Assembly: GCF_002086485.1 (NCBI RefSeq)
Contig: NZ_MVHF01000023.1
Span: 44,343 to 108,342 of the forward strand
Origin: Mycobacterium aquaticum
GTDB taxonomy: Bacteria > Actinomycetota > Actinomycetes > Mycobacteriales > Mycobacteriaceae
Direction: 5' to 3'
Length of the DNA: 64,000 bases
Shown: positions 15,653-24,333 of the stretch, one piece after another
Layout of the letters: every line of letters begins with the position of its first letter
Position numbering within the stretch: the first letter of the stretch is position 1
Position numbers and translations under genes: made by a program
The notes under the pieces: model-generated
The model's input: only the letters and a program-made list of their open reading frames with translations
Databases searched by the model: none
Told to the model about the DNA's origin: nothing

Positions 15653-16138
15653 ATGATGATGAATGCCGACACCATTCTCGGCACCGCGACCGACCCACAG
15701 TTCACCGGACGCACGGTGCAGCACGCCGATATCGGCTGGGGAGACGCGAGTAAGCACCGCCAACGTGTCACGACCGATGCCGGGTCCGAGGTGCTGATCC
15801 AGCTGCCTCGCGGCAGCTTCCTGTACGACGGCGCAGTGCTCAGCGACGACGGGGTCAACGTCGTTGTGGTGCGCCGTCCTGCCGAACCGGCCGTCCGAGT
15901 CCGTTTCGCCGACAACAGCGGTCGGGCTCTGCTGCTACTGGGTCACCTGCTCGGTAACCAGCACGCTCCGATAGACGTCGACGAAGAGGGGCTCACCGCT
16001 CCCCTGTTCACCAGCGCCGAGGCGGCGAAGCAACTGCTCGCAGACCTGGGCCTGGTGGGAGAAGTAGGCGACGTCGTGATGGCCCGCCAGGGATGGTCCC
16101 GAACCTCGGCGGATAACCATGCCGGCCATCACCACTGA
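15653..16138 (+). CDS. ureE: Urease accessory metallochaperone UreE
   Basis: 161-residue nickel chaperone. It has the N-terminal peptide-binding domain (DAGSEVLIQLPRGSFLYDGA) and the C-terminal metal-binding domain (LLLGHLLGNQHAPIDVDEEG), whose HLLGNQH region carries the interface His. The protein ends in a short His cluster (HAGHHH), the usual nickel-binding tail. The start is taken at the ATG at 15653, which has AAAGG at suitable spacing; a GTG at 15644 is in frame. Its 3' end overlaps ureF by 20 bp. Confidence 0.9.
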   Translation: MMMNADTILGTATDPQFTGRTVQHADIGWGDASKHRQRVTTDAGSEVLIQLPRGSFLYDGAVLSDDGVNVVVVRRPAEPAVRVRFADNSGRALLLLGHLLGNQHAPIDVDEEGLTAPLFTSAEAAKQLLADLGLVGEVGDVVMARQGWSRTSADNHAGHHH

Positions 16139-16817
16139 CCCGGATGTCGGGGCGGCGTTGTGGATGCAGTTACATGACAGCGCGTTTCCCGCAGGACGGC
16201 TGGTGCACAGTCACGGATTGGAGGAATGGCTGGCCGGCCATCCCGAGGCCGATGCCGACGCCATCGAGGCCACCGTGCTCGGCTACCTCATCCACGGCCA
16301 CGCCCCTTTGGATGCCACGATAACCGCGCACGCCTGGGCGATGTCTGAACACCCGCACCGGCTGGCCGAACTCGACGAGCTGACCGCGTCGTACAAGCTT
16401 TTCGGCAACACCAGGACCGCGTCGACATCGATCGGCCGCCAACTGGCCGCGACCGCAACCGATATCGGCATGGTCGACGGCGATCCGTACATCGCCGGGG
16501 TGATCGACGGGACCTTTCCCGGGCACGCGGCGGTTGTCGAGGGTGCGGTCCAGTGTCGGCTGGGTATCCCCCGGCACGTCGCCGTGCTGGGGTCGATGCA
16601 ATCGATGATGGCGTCACTGCTCAGTGCCGCGGTGCGACTGGGCCGACTGGGTCCGCTGCAGAGCCAACGCATCCAACTCCGCGCCGCCGAACTGGCGGTT
16701 CAGCTGTCAAAGGAGGCGTGCGAACGCCCGTTGCACGACCTGTCCAGCACAACACCCGCTTTGGAGATCAGCGGCATGCGTCATGAAGAACGGACGGCGA
16801 GACTGTTTGCCACTTGA
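16119..16817 (+). CDS. ureF: Urease accessory protein UreF
   Basis: 232-residue all-helical partner of UreD and UreG, involved in gating GTP hydrolysis during nickel delivery. Family features are LHDSAFPAGRLVHSHGLEEW near residue 18 (the S-x-FP-x-G-x-F/L-x-HS-x-GLE motif), YKLFGNTRTASTSIGRQL near 98 and ASLLSAAVRLGRLGPLQSQR near 167. It is the last gene of the ureAB-C-G-D-E-F unit and overlaps ureE by 20 bp. The order differs from the ureABCFGD order of M. tuberculosis. Confidence 0.92.
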   Translation: MPAITTDPDVGAALWMQLHDSAFPAGRLVHSHGLEEWLAGHPEADADAIEATVLGYLIHGHAPLDATITAHAWAMSEHPHRLAELDELTASYKLFGNTRTASTSIGRQLAATATDIGMVDGDPYIAGVIDGTFPGHAAVVEGAVQCRLGIPRHVAVLGSMQSMMASLLSAAVRLGRLGPLQSQRIQLRAAELAVQLSKEACERPLHDLSSTTPALEISGMRHEERTARLFAT

Positions 16818-16837
16818 AGGCGCGAACTGGCAGCGAT

Positions 16838-17245
16838 CTAGCTGCACCGATATTGGCCGTTGAGAACACAATTCGACGGTGGTGTGTAGAAGCCGCTCAG
16901 CACGCCCCTGATCCCACCGGTTGCGGTGCCGCCGGGTGGGATGATGCGATTCCAATTCGCCGGGCCGACAACATAGTGCGTGCCGTATTGCGTGAAAGTA
17001 CTGCTCCACGTATGCGAGATGGATTCGCCTGGTGGCAAGTCGAACTCCAGCTTCCAATCGCTGAGCGGCACTGTGCTCGCGTTGGTGATGACAAAGCGGG
17101 CGATGAAACCGGTCTGCCACGTCGACGTCACCGAAAGGGTCGCCGCAGCCGCAGCCGCATGAGCTACTGGCGGGATGGCAAGTCCGACGGCGGCAGCCAC
17201 CATTGCCGACATGATCAGATGAAGCGCTGTGCGACAGCGCTTCAC
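16838..17245 (-). CDS. Secreted single-domain cellulose-binding (CBM2) protein
   Basis: 135-residue exported protein. The signal peptide runs from the basic n-region KRCRTALHLIM through VAAAVGLAIPPVAHA, with cleavage after AHA. The mature chain is one family-2 carbohydrate-binding module: LSVTSTWQTGFIARFVITN, LSDWKLEFDLPPGESI and THYVVGPANWNRIIPPG, with the surface-exposed Trp residues that stack on glucan chains. There is no catalytic domain. The GTG at 17245 has GAGGGGA upstream. It converges on ureF, 20 bp apart. Lone CBM2 proteins occur in other mycobacteria; the ligand here is not known. Confidence 0.85.
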   Translation of the reverse strand: MKRCRTALHLIMSAMVAAAVGLAIPPVAHAAAAAATLSVTSTWQTGFIARFVITNASTVPLSDWKLEFDLPPGESISHTWSSTFTQYGTHYVVGPANWNRIIPPGGTATGGIRGVLSGFYTPPSNCVLNGQYRCS

Positions 17246-17398
17246 ATAGTTCCCCTCCTCGACCACAGCAGCCAACGATAGAGCCGTCGAGACGGTGTCG
17301 ACCGTCGTATCGCGAGTAGGCTGCAGGACCTTTGCTCAACTGAAACCGACACGAGACTTTTGCCTCGCGGTTTGGCCGCCTTTCAGCCGTCCCAGCGC

Positions 17399-18307
17399 CT
17401 AATAGAGGATCGAAGGAATCCAGCCGCCCTCCGGCGCGCGGTATTCGCCCAGCGTCATGTAGGTGAGCGGCTTGATCGGCCGTAGACCCTGACTCAGGCA
17501 CCACCGAAAGAGAACCCCCTGCCGCGTCGGCAGGATGAAAGACGCAGGCACTTCGCCTCCCACGACTGCCCCCGCGATCAAGGCGCACATGTCGTCCTCG
17601 GTCTCCGCCACGCCGTAGGCCGCGGGGAAGAAGGTGACCGTCGTGGCATAGGCAGTGATTCGACCGTCGCGGACCGCGACAACTGGGGAGAGCATCGGCG
17701 CGCCGAGGGCGTCGCGCAATTCGCCGGTGCGCTCAAATCCGTGGATGCGCAGGCAAAGTCGCTCACACTCCGCGATGTCGCCCTCCTCAAGCGGCCGGAC
17801 CTCGATGCCGCTCGGCGGCCCGCCCTTGGGAGTTCCGGTCATGACGACAGCTGGTTCCCTGACTTCGAAGCCCAGCGAGGCGTACAACGCGAGGGACTGC
17901 ATGTTGAAGGAGTCTTGAAAAAGCCGAATACCACGCGCTCCGGCACCCCGCCCGATCACTTCCTCCATCAGGCGCCGGCCGACACCACACCCCTGCACAG
18001 CGGGATCGATCGTGATCGGCCCGACGCCGAGCACCGGGCCCCGCTCATCGAGGAAGTTCGAGCCGACGATCCGGCCGTCGGCCTCCGCGACGACGCCCCA
18101 GAACCGGGGATGTGCGATCAAACTGCCGGTCAGTTGCGAAGCCGCTTCGACCGTCGGAAAGTCACGCGGGAATCGGTGATAGTCGTGCACGCCGGCGAAG
18201 GCCTCATAGACGATGCGGGCGCACTCGTCGCCGTCGGCGGGTTCAACCCCGCGCACCACGATGCCCTCCACCCCGAGCGCTTGTTTCACATCGGTCCCAC
18301 CGGCCAT
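17399..18307 (-). CDS. GNAT N-acetyltransferase, two-domain
   Basis: 302-residue protein. The N-terminal GNAT domain (residues 10-150) contains the acetyl-CoA pyrophosphate loop DPAVQGCGVGRRLMEEV (Q/RxxGxG/A motif) and ALYASLGFEV. The C-terminal half (about 160-302) has IEVRPLEEGDIAECERLC and then a weakly conserved second GNAT-like region. The ATG at 18307 follows an AAGGGGC ribosome-binding site. Substrate unknown. It lies alone, leftward, upstream of the CBM2 gene. Confidence 0.8.
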   Translation of the reverse strand: MAGGTDVKQALGVEGIVVRGVEPADGDECARIVYEAFAGVHDYHRFPRDFPTVEAASQLTGSLIAHPRFWGVVAEADGRIVGSNFLDERGPVLGVGPITIDPAVQGCGVGRRLMEEVIGRGAGARGIRLFQDSFNMQSLALYASLGFEVREPAVVMTGTPKGGPPSGIEVRPLEEGDIAECERLCLRIHGFERTGELRDALGAPMLSPVVAVRDGRITAYATTVTFFPAAYGVAETEDDMCALIAGAVVGGEVPASFILPTRQGVLFRWCLSQGLRPIKPLTYMTLGEYRAPEGGWIPSILY

Positions 18308-18392
18308 GGCGCGCCCCTTCGATAGGTGTAGAGCGATGTTCTTCCTAACCCTCCGCAAAGTCAATCGCGCCGGCGTTACAACTTCTGACCAG

Positions 18393-19367
18393 CTATCTCG
18401 CAGAATCCCACCAGGTGAGCAACCGTGTCCCGTACAACGTGAGCCACTTCGAGGGCTGGCCGGCTGGAACATCGACTTCGAACCACACACGACCGGGCTG
18501 GCGACCGGTCTGCAACCACCTGCCATCAGGCCTCCTGGCCGCACGAACGATGCCGATCGCCTCGCTGATCCGAGGATCCGGGAGGGTGCCGTCGTGCAAC
18601 GCGGCCAGGCGGAAGTACTCACAAGCGTTGAGGGCGCTGTAAGACCAACGCATGGGGTAGATGAAGTCGTTGATCCATCGCCCCACCGGCTGATTCGTCG
18701 TCAGCCGGTGCAGCAGGTGGCGTTCGAGCAGGTACTCCTCGCCGCTACGGCGAGCGGCGCGGGTATCGGATGTGCCGCCGGTGGCCGCATCGAAGGCGAG
18801 CAGCCCTTTCAGTGAATTCAGCGTCGAATGAAACGACGACCGGCGCGACCCGTCAACCCATTCGCAGTTCCACCCGCCGTCGGTCAGTTGATGCTCGAGA
18901 AACCAGTCGGCAATGCCATTGACGTCGGCACCCAGCCACACTCCGTTGGCCAGAGTCCAGGCGTTGATGCAACAGTCCACCTCACCCGACCAGTAGGGCG
19001 AGCCGTCGTAGTCCCAGCGGCTGTGCTCCTCGAGCAACTCGGCGGTCCAGCGCTCCCGTAACACGGACACGTCAAGACCCCACTCTCGCAACGTGTTCAA
19101 CGTCCAAGTGGTCGCTGTCCACGGTTGACCCGCCTCCGACGGCTCGGCGTCGGCGTAGTCGTAATCCTTCGGAAAGAAGGAACCACCCGCCCACTGGCCG
19201 TCAGCATCTTGCACAGCGAGCAAACGCGCGCCGAAGCCATCGGTTGCGATTCGTGTCCGCGTCGCTTCCCATACCTCCGGTGCGGCGTCGAGCAGATCGC
19301 GCTCGACTTGCCACCGCAAGGCCGGATCGGAGTCCAACAGCCAGTCCGTCACGGGGCCGCTTGTCAT
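18393..19367 (-). CDS. Squalene-cyclase-like alpha-toroid protein
   Basis: 324-residue protein with the repeated helical pattern of the terpene cyclase/prenyltransferase alpha-alpha toroid. Repeat cores are VQDADGQWAGGSFFPKDYDY, QLTDGGWNCEW and ARRPDGRWLQTG, spaced about 70-110 residues apart like QW motifs. The DxDD acid motif of true squalene-hopene cyclases is not seen, so cyclase activity is doubtful; a binding or degradative role is equally possible. There is no signal peptide. The start is MTSGPVTDWLL. Its start lies 48 bp from the divergent PIN gene. Confidence 0.65.
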   Translation of the reverse strand: MTSGPVTDWLLDSDPALRWQVERDLLDAAPEVWEATRTRIATDGFGARLLAVQDADGQWAGGSFFPKDYDYADAEPSEAGQPWTATTWTLNTLREWGLDVSVLRERWTAELLEEHSRWDYDGSPYWSGEVDCCINAWTLANGVWLGADVNGIADWFLEHQLTDGGWNCEWVDGSRRSSFHSTLNSLKGLLAFDAATGGTSDTRAARRSGEEYLLERHLLHRLTTNQPVGRWINDFIYPMRWSYSALNACEYFRLAALHDGTLPDPRISEAIGIVRAARRPDGRWLQTGRQPGRVWFEVDVPAGQPSKWLTLYGTRLLTWWDSAR

Positions 19368-19415
19368 GAGACCAAGCTAGCCAACAACGGCACCGACCTG
19401 TGCCATGGTGCTGGG

Positions 19416-19817
19416 ATGACAACGTTCGTCATCGATGCACAGGTGGCCATCGACCTCGTCACCGACACAGTGGACATTCCACCGCAGCACAGCCTCGCTG
19501 CCCCGACGTTGCTGCGCTCGCAGGCGCTGGCTCTCGTGTATGAATCGGTGCATCGCGGCCAGATCGACGAACCGACCGGCCGCAGGATTCTCGACGGTAT
19601 CCGTGGGCTGCGGATCCGGCTCCTCGGCGACCGATCACTGCAAGACCACGCATGGCGAATAGCCGCGAAACTGAACTGGCCGGACACTTACCGGGCCGAA
19701 TACATCGCACTGGCCCAGTTGCAGGCGGACGCGTTGGCCACCGCAGACAGCGAACTTGCCGCCGGGGCACGGGGATTCGTCGCAACCGTGACGCCCGACC
19801 ACATCCTGCTGCCGTAG
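19416..19817 (+). CDS. PIN-domain protein (VapC-like), no antitoxin gene seen
   Basis: 133-residue PIN fold, the family of VapC ribonuclease toxins. Acidic active-site residues are at TFVIDAQVAIDL (first Asp, residue 6), LVYESV (Glu near 43), the central TYRAEYIALAQ (Glu near 93) and LATADSEL (Asp near 111). Length is typical. VapC genes normally follow a short vapB; here the upstream gene is divergent and the 48 bp between them cannot hold an antitoxin. It is therefore an orphan PIN protein that may act alone or with a partner elsewhere. Confidence 0.8.
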   Translation: MTTFVIDAQVAIDLVTDTVDIPPQHSLAAPTLLRSQALALVYESVHRGQIDEPTGRRILDGIRGLRIRLLGDRSLQDHAWRIAAKLNWPDTYRAEYIALAQLQADALATADSELAAGARGFVATVTPDHILLP

Positions 19818-19888
19818 GACACGGTCTGCAGATCGGGATCCCTTGTCCCACATCAAGTATCGGACCGTCGGGGGTCGCATCTCGCGCA

Positions 19889-21085
19889 TCAAGGCCGCCG
19901 GGCCACGACATAGAGGCGCTGCGTGGTCTCACCCCGCCACTCATGCGGTCCGCGCAGATACCACTCGACATCGGTGAGCCCCGCCGCTTGCAAAGCCGCA
20001 ATGACGTCGGTCACGTCGTGCAACACGACGTCCAGTGCCGGAACCTCCGTCTCGAACCAGCTGGTCACCCGGCGCACGTCGGCACCCGCATGCAAACCGA
20101 GCACCAGAACGCCGCCAGGTGCCAGTGGCCGGGCCAAGGCGGCGACGGCGCCGGGCAGTTCGGACGCAGCGAGGTGGATCAGGGAGTACCACCCGAGGAC
20201 GGCACCCCACCCGGCAGCCGCCGCCGGTCGCATCAACCGCCGCAGATCCCCCACTTCGTAGCTGATGTCGGGATGCCGCTGATGCGCCTCGGCGATCATC
20301 TCCGGGCTGAGGTCGAGGCCCTGTGCGTCGGCGCCGGCGGCAGCCAGATACGCCGTCACGTGGCCCGGACCGCAGCCGGCGTCCATGATCGGCAGGCCAT
20401 GGGCCGCCACGGCCACGCGGTCGAGGAGCCAGCGCTCGAACGGCAGCCCGTCGAGCTCGTCGGACAGCTCACGCGCGTAGGTGGGAGCCACGGCAGCATA
20501 GGTTGCCCGCACCCGGTCGTCGCGGGCCTCGGCCGAGTCGGCGATGGGCGCCTCACGATCGACCGCCGGCCGCGCTGGTGGCTCTCCCGTCTCGACCCGG
20601 CCCAGCTCGTGTACCCAGCGGTAGTCCTGCTGACCTGGCCGCCGGTCGAGCCGCCGCACCAGAGGTTGGTCACGCTTGCCCATGCGTTCCAGACACGCCT
20701 CGACCGCGCCGCGGTCGGAGAACGGGAACAGCCGCTCGGTTCGGGTGCGCAACTCCCCAGGGGCCTGAGGTCCGCGCAGGAGCAGCACGGTGAGCACAGC
20801 GCGCTCGTCGTCGCCCAGGTCGAGGAGCTCCGACAGTGTCTGGTGATACTTCAGAGTGCGCCGGCCGGTGTCAGACCAGACGATGCGCAACAATCCACGG
20901 TCCTTGAGTGCCCTGGCAGTGAGCTCGACCGTTCGTTCGTCAAGGTCCATGACCGGCTCGCGGCTGCTGGTCTGGTTGCAGGCGGTGCGCAGGGCAGACA
21001 GCGTCAGAGGGTACGACGCGGGAACCGTGACCTGCTTCTCGAGAAGGCTGCCCAGGATACGCTGCTCGACCGGCTCGAGGTCCAT
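19889..21085 (-). CDS. DUF480 (YceH-like) fused to a SAM-dependent methyltransferase
   Basis: 398-residue two-part protein. Residues 1-165 form a YceH/DUF480 winged-helix pair: MDLEPVEQRILGSLLEKQVT, the conserved YPLTLSALRTACNQ and LLRGPQAPGELRTRTERL. Residues about 190-398 form a class I methyltransferase with motif I PIMDAGCGPGHVTAYLA, GLDLSPEMIAEA and LGWYSLIHL. In most bacteria YceH is a free-standing protein. The fusion suggests DNA- or protein-guided methylation, but the substrate is unknown. It runs leftward between the PIN gene and the divergent MPT63-like gene. Confidence 0.85.
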   Translation of the reverse strand: MDLEPVEQRILGSLLEKQVTVPASYPLTLSALRTACNQTSSREPVMDLDERTVELTARALKDRGLLRIVWSDTGRRTLKYHQTLSELLDLGDDERAVLTVLLLRGPQAPGELRTRTERLFPFSDRGAVEACLERMGKRDQPLVRRLDRRPGQQDYRWVHELGRVETGEPPARPAVDREAPIADSAEARDDRVRATYAAVAPTYARELSDELDGLPFERWLLDRVAVAAHGLPIMDAGCGPGHVTAYLAAAGADAQGLDLSPEMIAEAHQRHPDISYEVGDLRRLMRPAAAAGWGAVLGWYSLIHLAASELPGAVAALARPLAPGGVLVLGLHAGADVRRVTSWFETEVPALDVVLHDVTDVIAALQAAGLTDVEWYLRGPHEWRGETTQRLYVVARRP

Positions 21086-21298
21086 GCGCAGACCCTACTT
21101 CGACGCCGTCGGCGCGGTGGTCCAACCGCCGTATCGTTGGTCACGTCAACGGTTTTCAGATGTGTGACGCCGACGGTCGTCGCCATCCAGGGCGCCCGGC
21201 GATGCCGAGCAGGTTTGAAATCCGCCAGTTTGGATAGACCGACCGAGGAACAAACGGCAATTACGCCTGGACAACGGCACTGGCGAAGGGAGCTTGAC

Positions 21299-21754
21299 GT
21301 GGCGGTTTCACAGATCGCAGCGAAAACGACGGCAGTTGCTACGGGGATCGTGACGGCAGGAGTATTGGCAGCAGCGCCGGCGCTTGCCGACCCCGAAGCG
21401 CTCCAGTTCGGCCAATCGGCAGAGATACCCAGCCCCGGTGGCGCCATCGAGTACACCGTGAGCAACTTGCAGCCCAGTGGTCACAATGACGGCATCTGGT
21501 ATTCGGACGTCACAGCCCAGGCTGTGAACGGCTTGCCCACTCCGAACATCTCCGATTTCAACGCGCGAGCCGTCAACAGCTCGACCTACGCGGACATGAA
21601 GGGTAACGAGATCGACGGTCTGCCCAACCAAGCGATCGCGCCGGGAAGTCAGACATCGGGCCGGATCTACTTCGACGTGCGCGGCGGTACAGCGCCCGAC
21701 AGCGTTGTCTATCGCGACGCCGGCGGCACCGACAAGGTCGTCTGGAAGGGCTGA
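21299..21754 (+). CDS. Secreted MPT63-like protein (DUF1942)
   Basis: 151-residue exported protein. The signal peptide (AVATGIVTAGVLAAAPALA) is cleaved after ALA. The mature immunoglobulin-like beta-sandwich carries the family hallmarks ISDFNARA near residue 87 and GRIYFDVRG near 126, as in the M. tuberculosis antigen MPT63. Function is unknown for the family; the protein is found in culture filtrates. The start is the GTG at 21299 with AAGGGAG 7 nt upstream. The much longer open frame on this strand upstream is antisense to the DUF480 gene and is not coding. Confidence 0.85.
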   Translation: MAVSQIAAKTTAVATGIVTAGVLAAAPALADPEALQFGQSAEIPSPGGAIEYTVSNLQPSGHNDGIWYSDVTAQAVNGLPTPNISDFNARAVNSSTYADMKGNEIDGLPNQAIAPGSQTSGRIYFDVRGGTAPDSVVYRDAGGTDKVVWKG

Positions 21755-21774
21755 CCGTCCCAGCCGATCCCTGC

Positions 21775-22668
21775 TCAGGTCGGCGCAGAAGCGTCGTGTA
21801 GCAGGCGTTCGACCATATCGTCATCAACGTCGGCGAAGAACGCACCCACCACATCTTCGATCTCATCGAATCCCTCGGCGCAAAAGAGCACCGGTTGGTA
21901 GTGCGTGATGTCGTACGTCTGAACACCCATCCGGCCGACGTCGAGCGCCCGGAGGTCGGCTTGTTCGATCTGCTGGATCTCGCCGTACGAGGACAGTAGC
22001 CCTGCACCGTAGGTGCGCACCTCCCCGTGCTCGCGCACCACACCGAATTCCAGGGAGAACCAGAAGACCTTTGAGATGAACTCCAGCGCCTCAGCGGTTT
22101 CCACTCGCCGAGCCGCCTGTCCGGCCAGCCGGTAGAGGCCTGCGAAACGATCGTGAGCCAGACAATTGCCGTGACCGACCACCTCGTGGATCAGATCGGG
22201 CTCTGGCGTGTACAGCGGCACGGAGTGATGCCGCAGGTACTGGGTGGAGTGGAAGATCCCATCAGCCAGGAACCCGTAGAACTCGCGCAGCGGTACCAAG
22301 CCGGCTGCGGGCACGTACTGAAAGCCGGTGAGTGGTCTGAGCATCGTGTTGACATCGACGAGTTGTGGAATGTGATCCTCGGGAAGTTGGAGCCGCTCGC
22401 GGCCCTCCAGGTAAGCCGCGCAGGCCAAGCGCCGGTGCAGCTTGTGCAGCTCAGCGCAGGCGATGCGCCAGACCTCCTGCTCCGCGTCGGTGTATGTCGC
22501 GGTCGGAGGCGGCGTACCCGGCTGCCAGTCCATGGCGAGCGCGGCTATCTCGTTGCGGCGGGCACGGTATTCGGGATCGACCGCACCTGGGTGGTCGGCA
22601 GCCAGGTGAACGGTGACGTCATCTCCTGACCGCGTCACCGGTGCGTACAGCTGAGCTTCCTCGAACAT
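21775..22668 (-). CDS. phhA: Phenylalanine 4-monooxygenase
   Basis: 297-residue tetrahydropterin-dependent aromatic amino acid hydroxylase, which converts phenylalanine to tyrosine as the first step of its breakdown. Family motifs are FQYVPAAGLVPLREFYGFLA near residue 120, the iron-binding HEVVGH (His residues of the 2-His-1-Glu triad) near 166 and the downstream acidic segment EFGVVRE. No regulatory ACT domain is present, as in other bacterial forms. The start is the ATG at 22668; an in-frame ATG at 22698 would add 10 residues. The preceding leftward gene ends about 190 bp away, behind a hairpin. Confidence 0.9.
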   Translation of the reverse strand: MFEEAQLYAPVTRSGDDVTVHLAADHPGAVDPEYRARRNEIAALAMDWQPGTPPPTATYTDAEQEVWRIACAELHKLHRRLACAAYLEGRERLQLPEDHIPQLVDVNTMLRPLTGFQYVPAAGLVPLREFYGFLADGIFHSTQYLRHHSVPLYTPEPDLIHEVVGHGNCLAHDRFAGLYRLAGQAARRVETAEALEFISKVFWFSLEFGVVREHGEVRTYGAGLLSSYGEIQQIEQADLRALDVGRMGVQTYDITHYQPVLFCAEGFDEIEDVVGAFFADVDDDMVERLLHDASAPT

Positions 22669-22803
22669 TGCTGCCTCCCGGAGATCCGGGCGTCGCATAG
22701 CGCGGCGTCGCTCGTGGCCGGCCGTCGCTACGGCGTGCCATCACGGCGGCCAGCCGGGTTTGTCGTCCTGCACTCCAGGATATGCGCGCGACGGGCAAGG
22801 CGG

Positions 22804-22845
22804 CGGATGCGCGCGGTGCGTCAAGCGATTTCGCTCGCGCATCCG
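22804..22845 (-). terminator. Hairpin downstream of the DoxX-like gene
   Basis: 10-bp arms CGGATGCGCG (22804-22813) and CGCGCATCCG (22836-22845) with a 22-nt loop. It sits 18 bp after the stop of the leftward membrane-protein gene and before phhA, so it probably ends that transcript and separates the two genes. No T-run follows. Confidence 0.5.
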
Positions 22846-22862
22846 TTGCAGTGGCGCCGGGA

Positions 22863-24230
22863 CTACCGCACCGAATCCATCGGTATCGGCGGGCTGACGA
22901 GGCGGAAATGCGACTTGCTGCGCTCCATGAATCTCCGCTCGTATATGCCCTTGATCTGCTTGCCGTCCAACTCTCCCGTCAGCACCAGCCGGTCCTGGTC
23001 GGGCTGGGTCGCGCGGAGCACCACCTGAGTGATATCCGAGTCCGGCTTGCGCAACTCGAGGCGATCTCCGTCGATGGTGAGCAGCCACCTGGTGGTGTAA
23101 CCCGCGGGCTCCTGGCTGACAAACCTCACCACGCCGAGTTTGGGCACTTTGTTGCGGTCGGTGATCGCCACGTTGACCCACGGCTGCGGATCCGCCTGGT
23201 TCAACGTCGCTTCGCGCCCGTCGATGGTGAATGACGTTGCGCGCCAGACGCCGTCGAGAGTTGAGCTGGGCGTGTGATAGCCGATGTATGCCATGACGCC
23301 CCCCACTCCGGTGATCACCAGCAGCAGCGCGGCGATGCCGAATTTGGCAACCACGCCGGCTCGCCGCAGCCAACGATTGTCTGCCCAGAGTGGCGACCAG
23401 AGCTCGACCGGCCGGGTCCCACCGCGATTGAACACCACACGCGCGAGATTCGGCCAATACGGGCACGTGATGGCGACGGCGACCAAGAACAGTTGGGCCG
23501 CAACCAGCTTGACCGGGACGTCGTAGGTCAGGTTCAGAAGGAACACCTGCGCTGTGGAGATCACCGCGCCGACCGCTCCGAGCACCCACGTACGGTTCCA
23601 CAGCAGCAGAAGTCCCGACAGCAGTTCGATCAGCCCGATGGCGACCGAGTACGCCTCAGAGGCCCCGACGAAGCCCCACAGGGTGTTGAACAGGCTGGTA
23701 TCGCCCGTCAGCTGCAGCTGATGCTCCGGCAGCGGCATGTACCCCATCTGGACGGGAATCACCTTGCCCCATCCGTAGAAGATCATCACCAGCGCCAGCC
23801 CGAACCGCGCGAACACCAGCAGCGATGCGGCCATGCTCCGATAGTTGGGACGCCGTCGATCCATGACTGTCCACAACGCGGTGATCGGCAGTGCCACCAC
23901 AATCCACCCGAGCTGGAAACACCACATCCACAACATGTCTCCACCGGCAGACCTGGTGATCTCGACGCTGCGCCCTCGGGCCACGTAGCTGCCGATCTGT
24001 GCGAGCAGCCAGAGCAGTCGCTCGCATGGATAGTGCCCCTCGTCGAAGCCCACGACGCTGCCGAACACCGTGACGAGCAGAACCACACCGCCGGTGACGG
24101 CGAGCATTCCGCCACCAACGGTGAAAAGCAGTCGGAAACCCAGTTTCTGAAGCGATGTCCACTGCGGGACGCTTTCGGCGATATCGGGTGTTTCCGTTGT
24201 GGGAATCGGCGAGTACGCGGCTCTCGTCAC
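22863..24230 (-). CDS. DoxX-like membrane protein with C-terminal extracellular domain
   Basis: 455-residue integral membrane protein. About eight hydrophobic segments are visible, including LFTVGGGMLAVTGGVVLLVTVF, LVFARFGLALVMIFYGWGKVI, SVAIGLIELLSGLLLLW and VVAKFGIAALLLVITGVGGV. The FARFGLALVMIFYGWGK to ELLSGLLLLW arrangement resembles DoxX/SURF4 proteins. The last 120 residues (from SSTLDGVWRATSFTIDG) form a soluble beta-rich domain that resembles a lipocalin-like scaffold. Function unknown. Its start faces an AT-richer stretch that probably holds its promoter. Confidence 0.65.
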   Translation of the reverse strand: MTRAAYSPIPTTETPDIAESVPQWTSLQKLGFRLLFTVGGGMLAVTGGVVLLVTVFGSVVGFDEGHYPCERLLWLLAQIGSYVARGRSVEITRSAGGDMLWMWCFQLGWIVVALPITALWTVMDRRRPNYRSMAASLLVFARFGLALVMIFYGWGKVIPVQMGYMPLPEHQLQLTGDTSLFNTLWGFVGASEAYSVAIGLIELLSGLLLLWNRTWVLGAVGAVISTAQVFLLNLTYDVPVKLVAAQLFLVAVAITCPYWPNLARVVFNRGGTRPVELWSPLWADNRWLRRAGVVAKFGIAALLLVITGVGGVMAYIGYHTPSSTLDGVWRATSFTIDGREATLNQADPQPWVNVAITDRNKVPKLGVVRFVSQEPAGYTTRWLLTIDGDRLELRKPDSDITQVVLRATQPDQDRLVLTGELDGKQIKGIYERRFMERSKSHFRLVSPPIPMDSVR

Positions 24231-24333
24231 GGTAGCTAGGGTAAGGCTCCTTGCCCTTTTACGCGCGTTAATTCGCGAGAAGCTACGCGTCGTATCGCGC
24301 CAAAACCGTTGGCATTACACCTATCTCGGTTGG

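Noticed and set aside
19652..21298. Very long open frame on the plus strand running into the MPT63-like gene
   Set aside because: It is antisense to the DUF480-methyltransferase gene for most of its length. The translation is Arg/His/Pro-rich without domains, and the real start of the MPT63-like gene has its own ribosome-binding site at 21299.
23274..24239. Long plus-strand frame opposite the DoxX-like gene
   Set aside because: The product is a low-complexity, Gln/His/Arg-rich shadow of the membrane-protein codons, with no ribosome-binding site.
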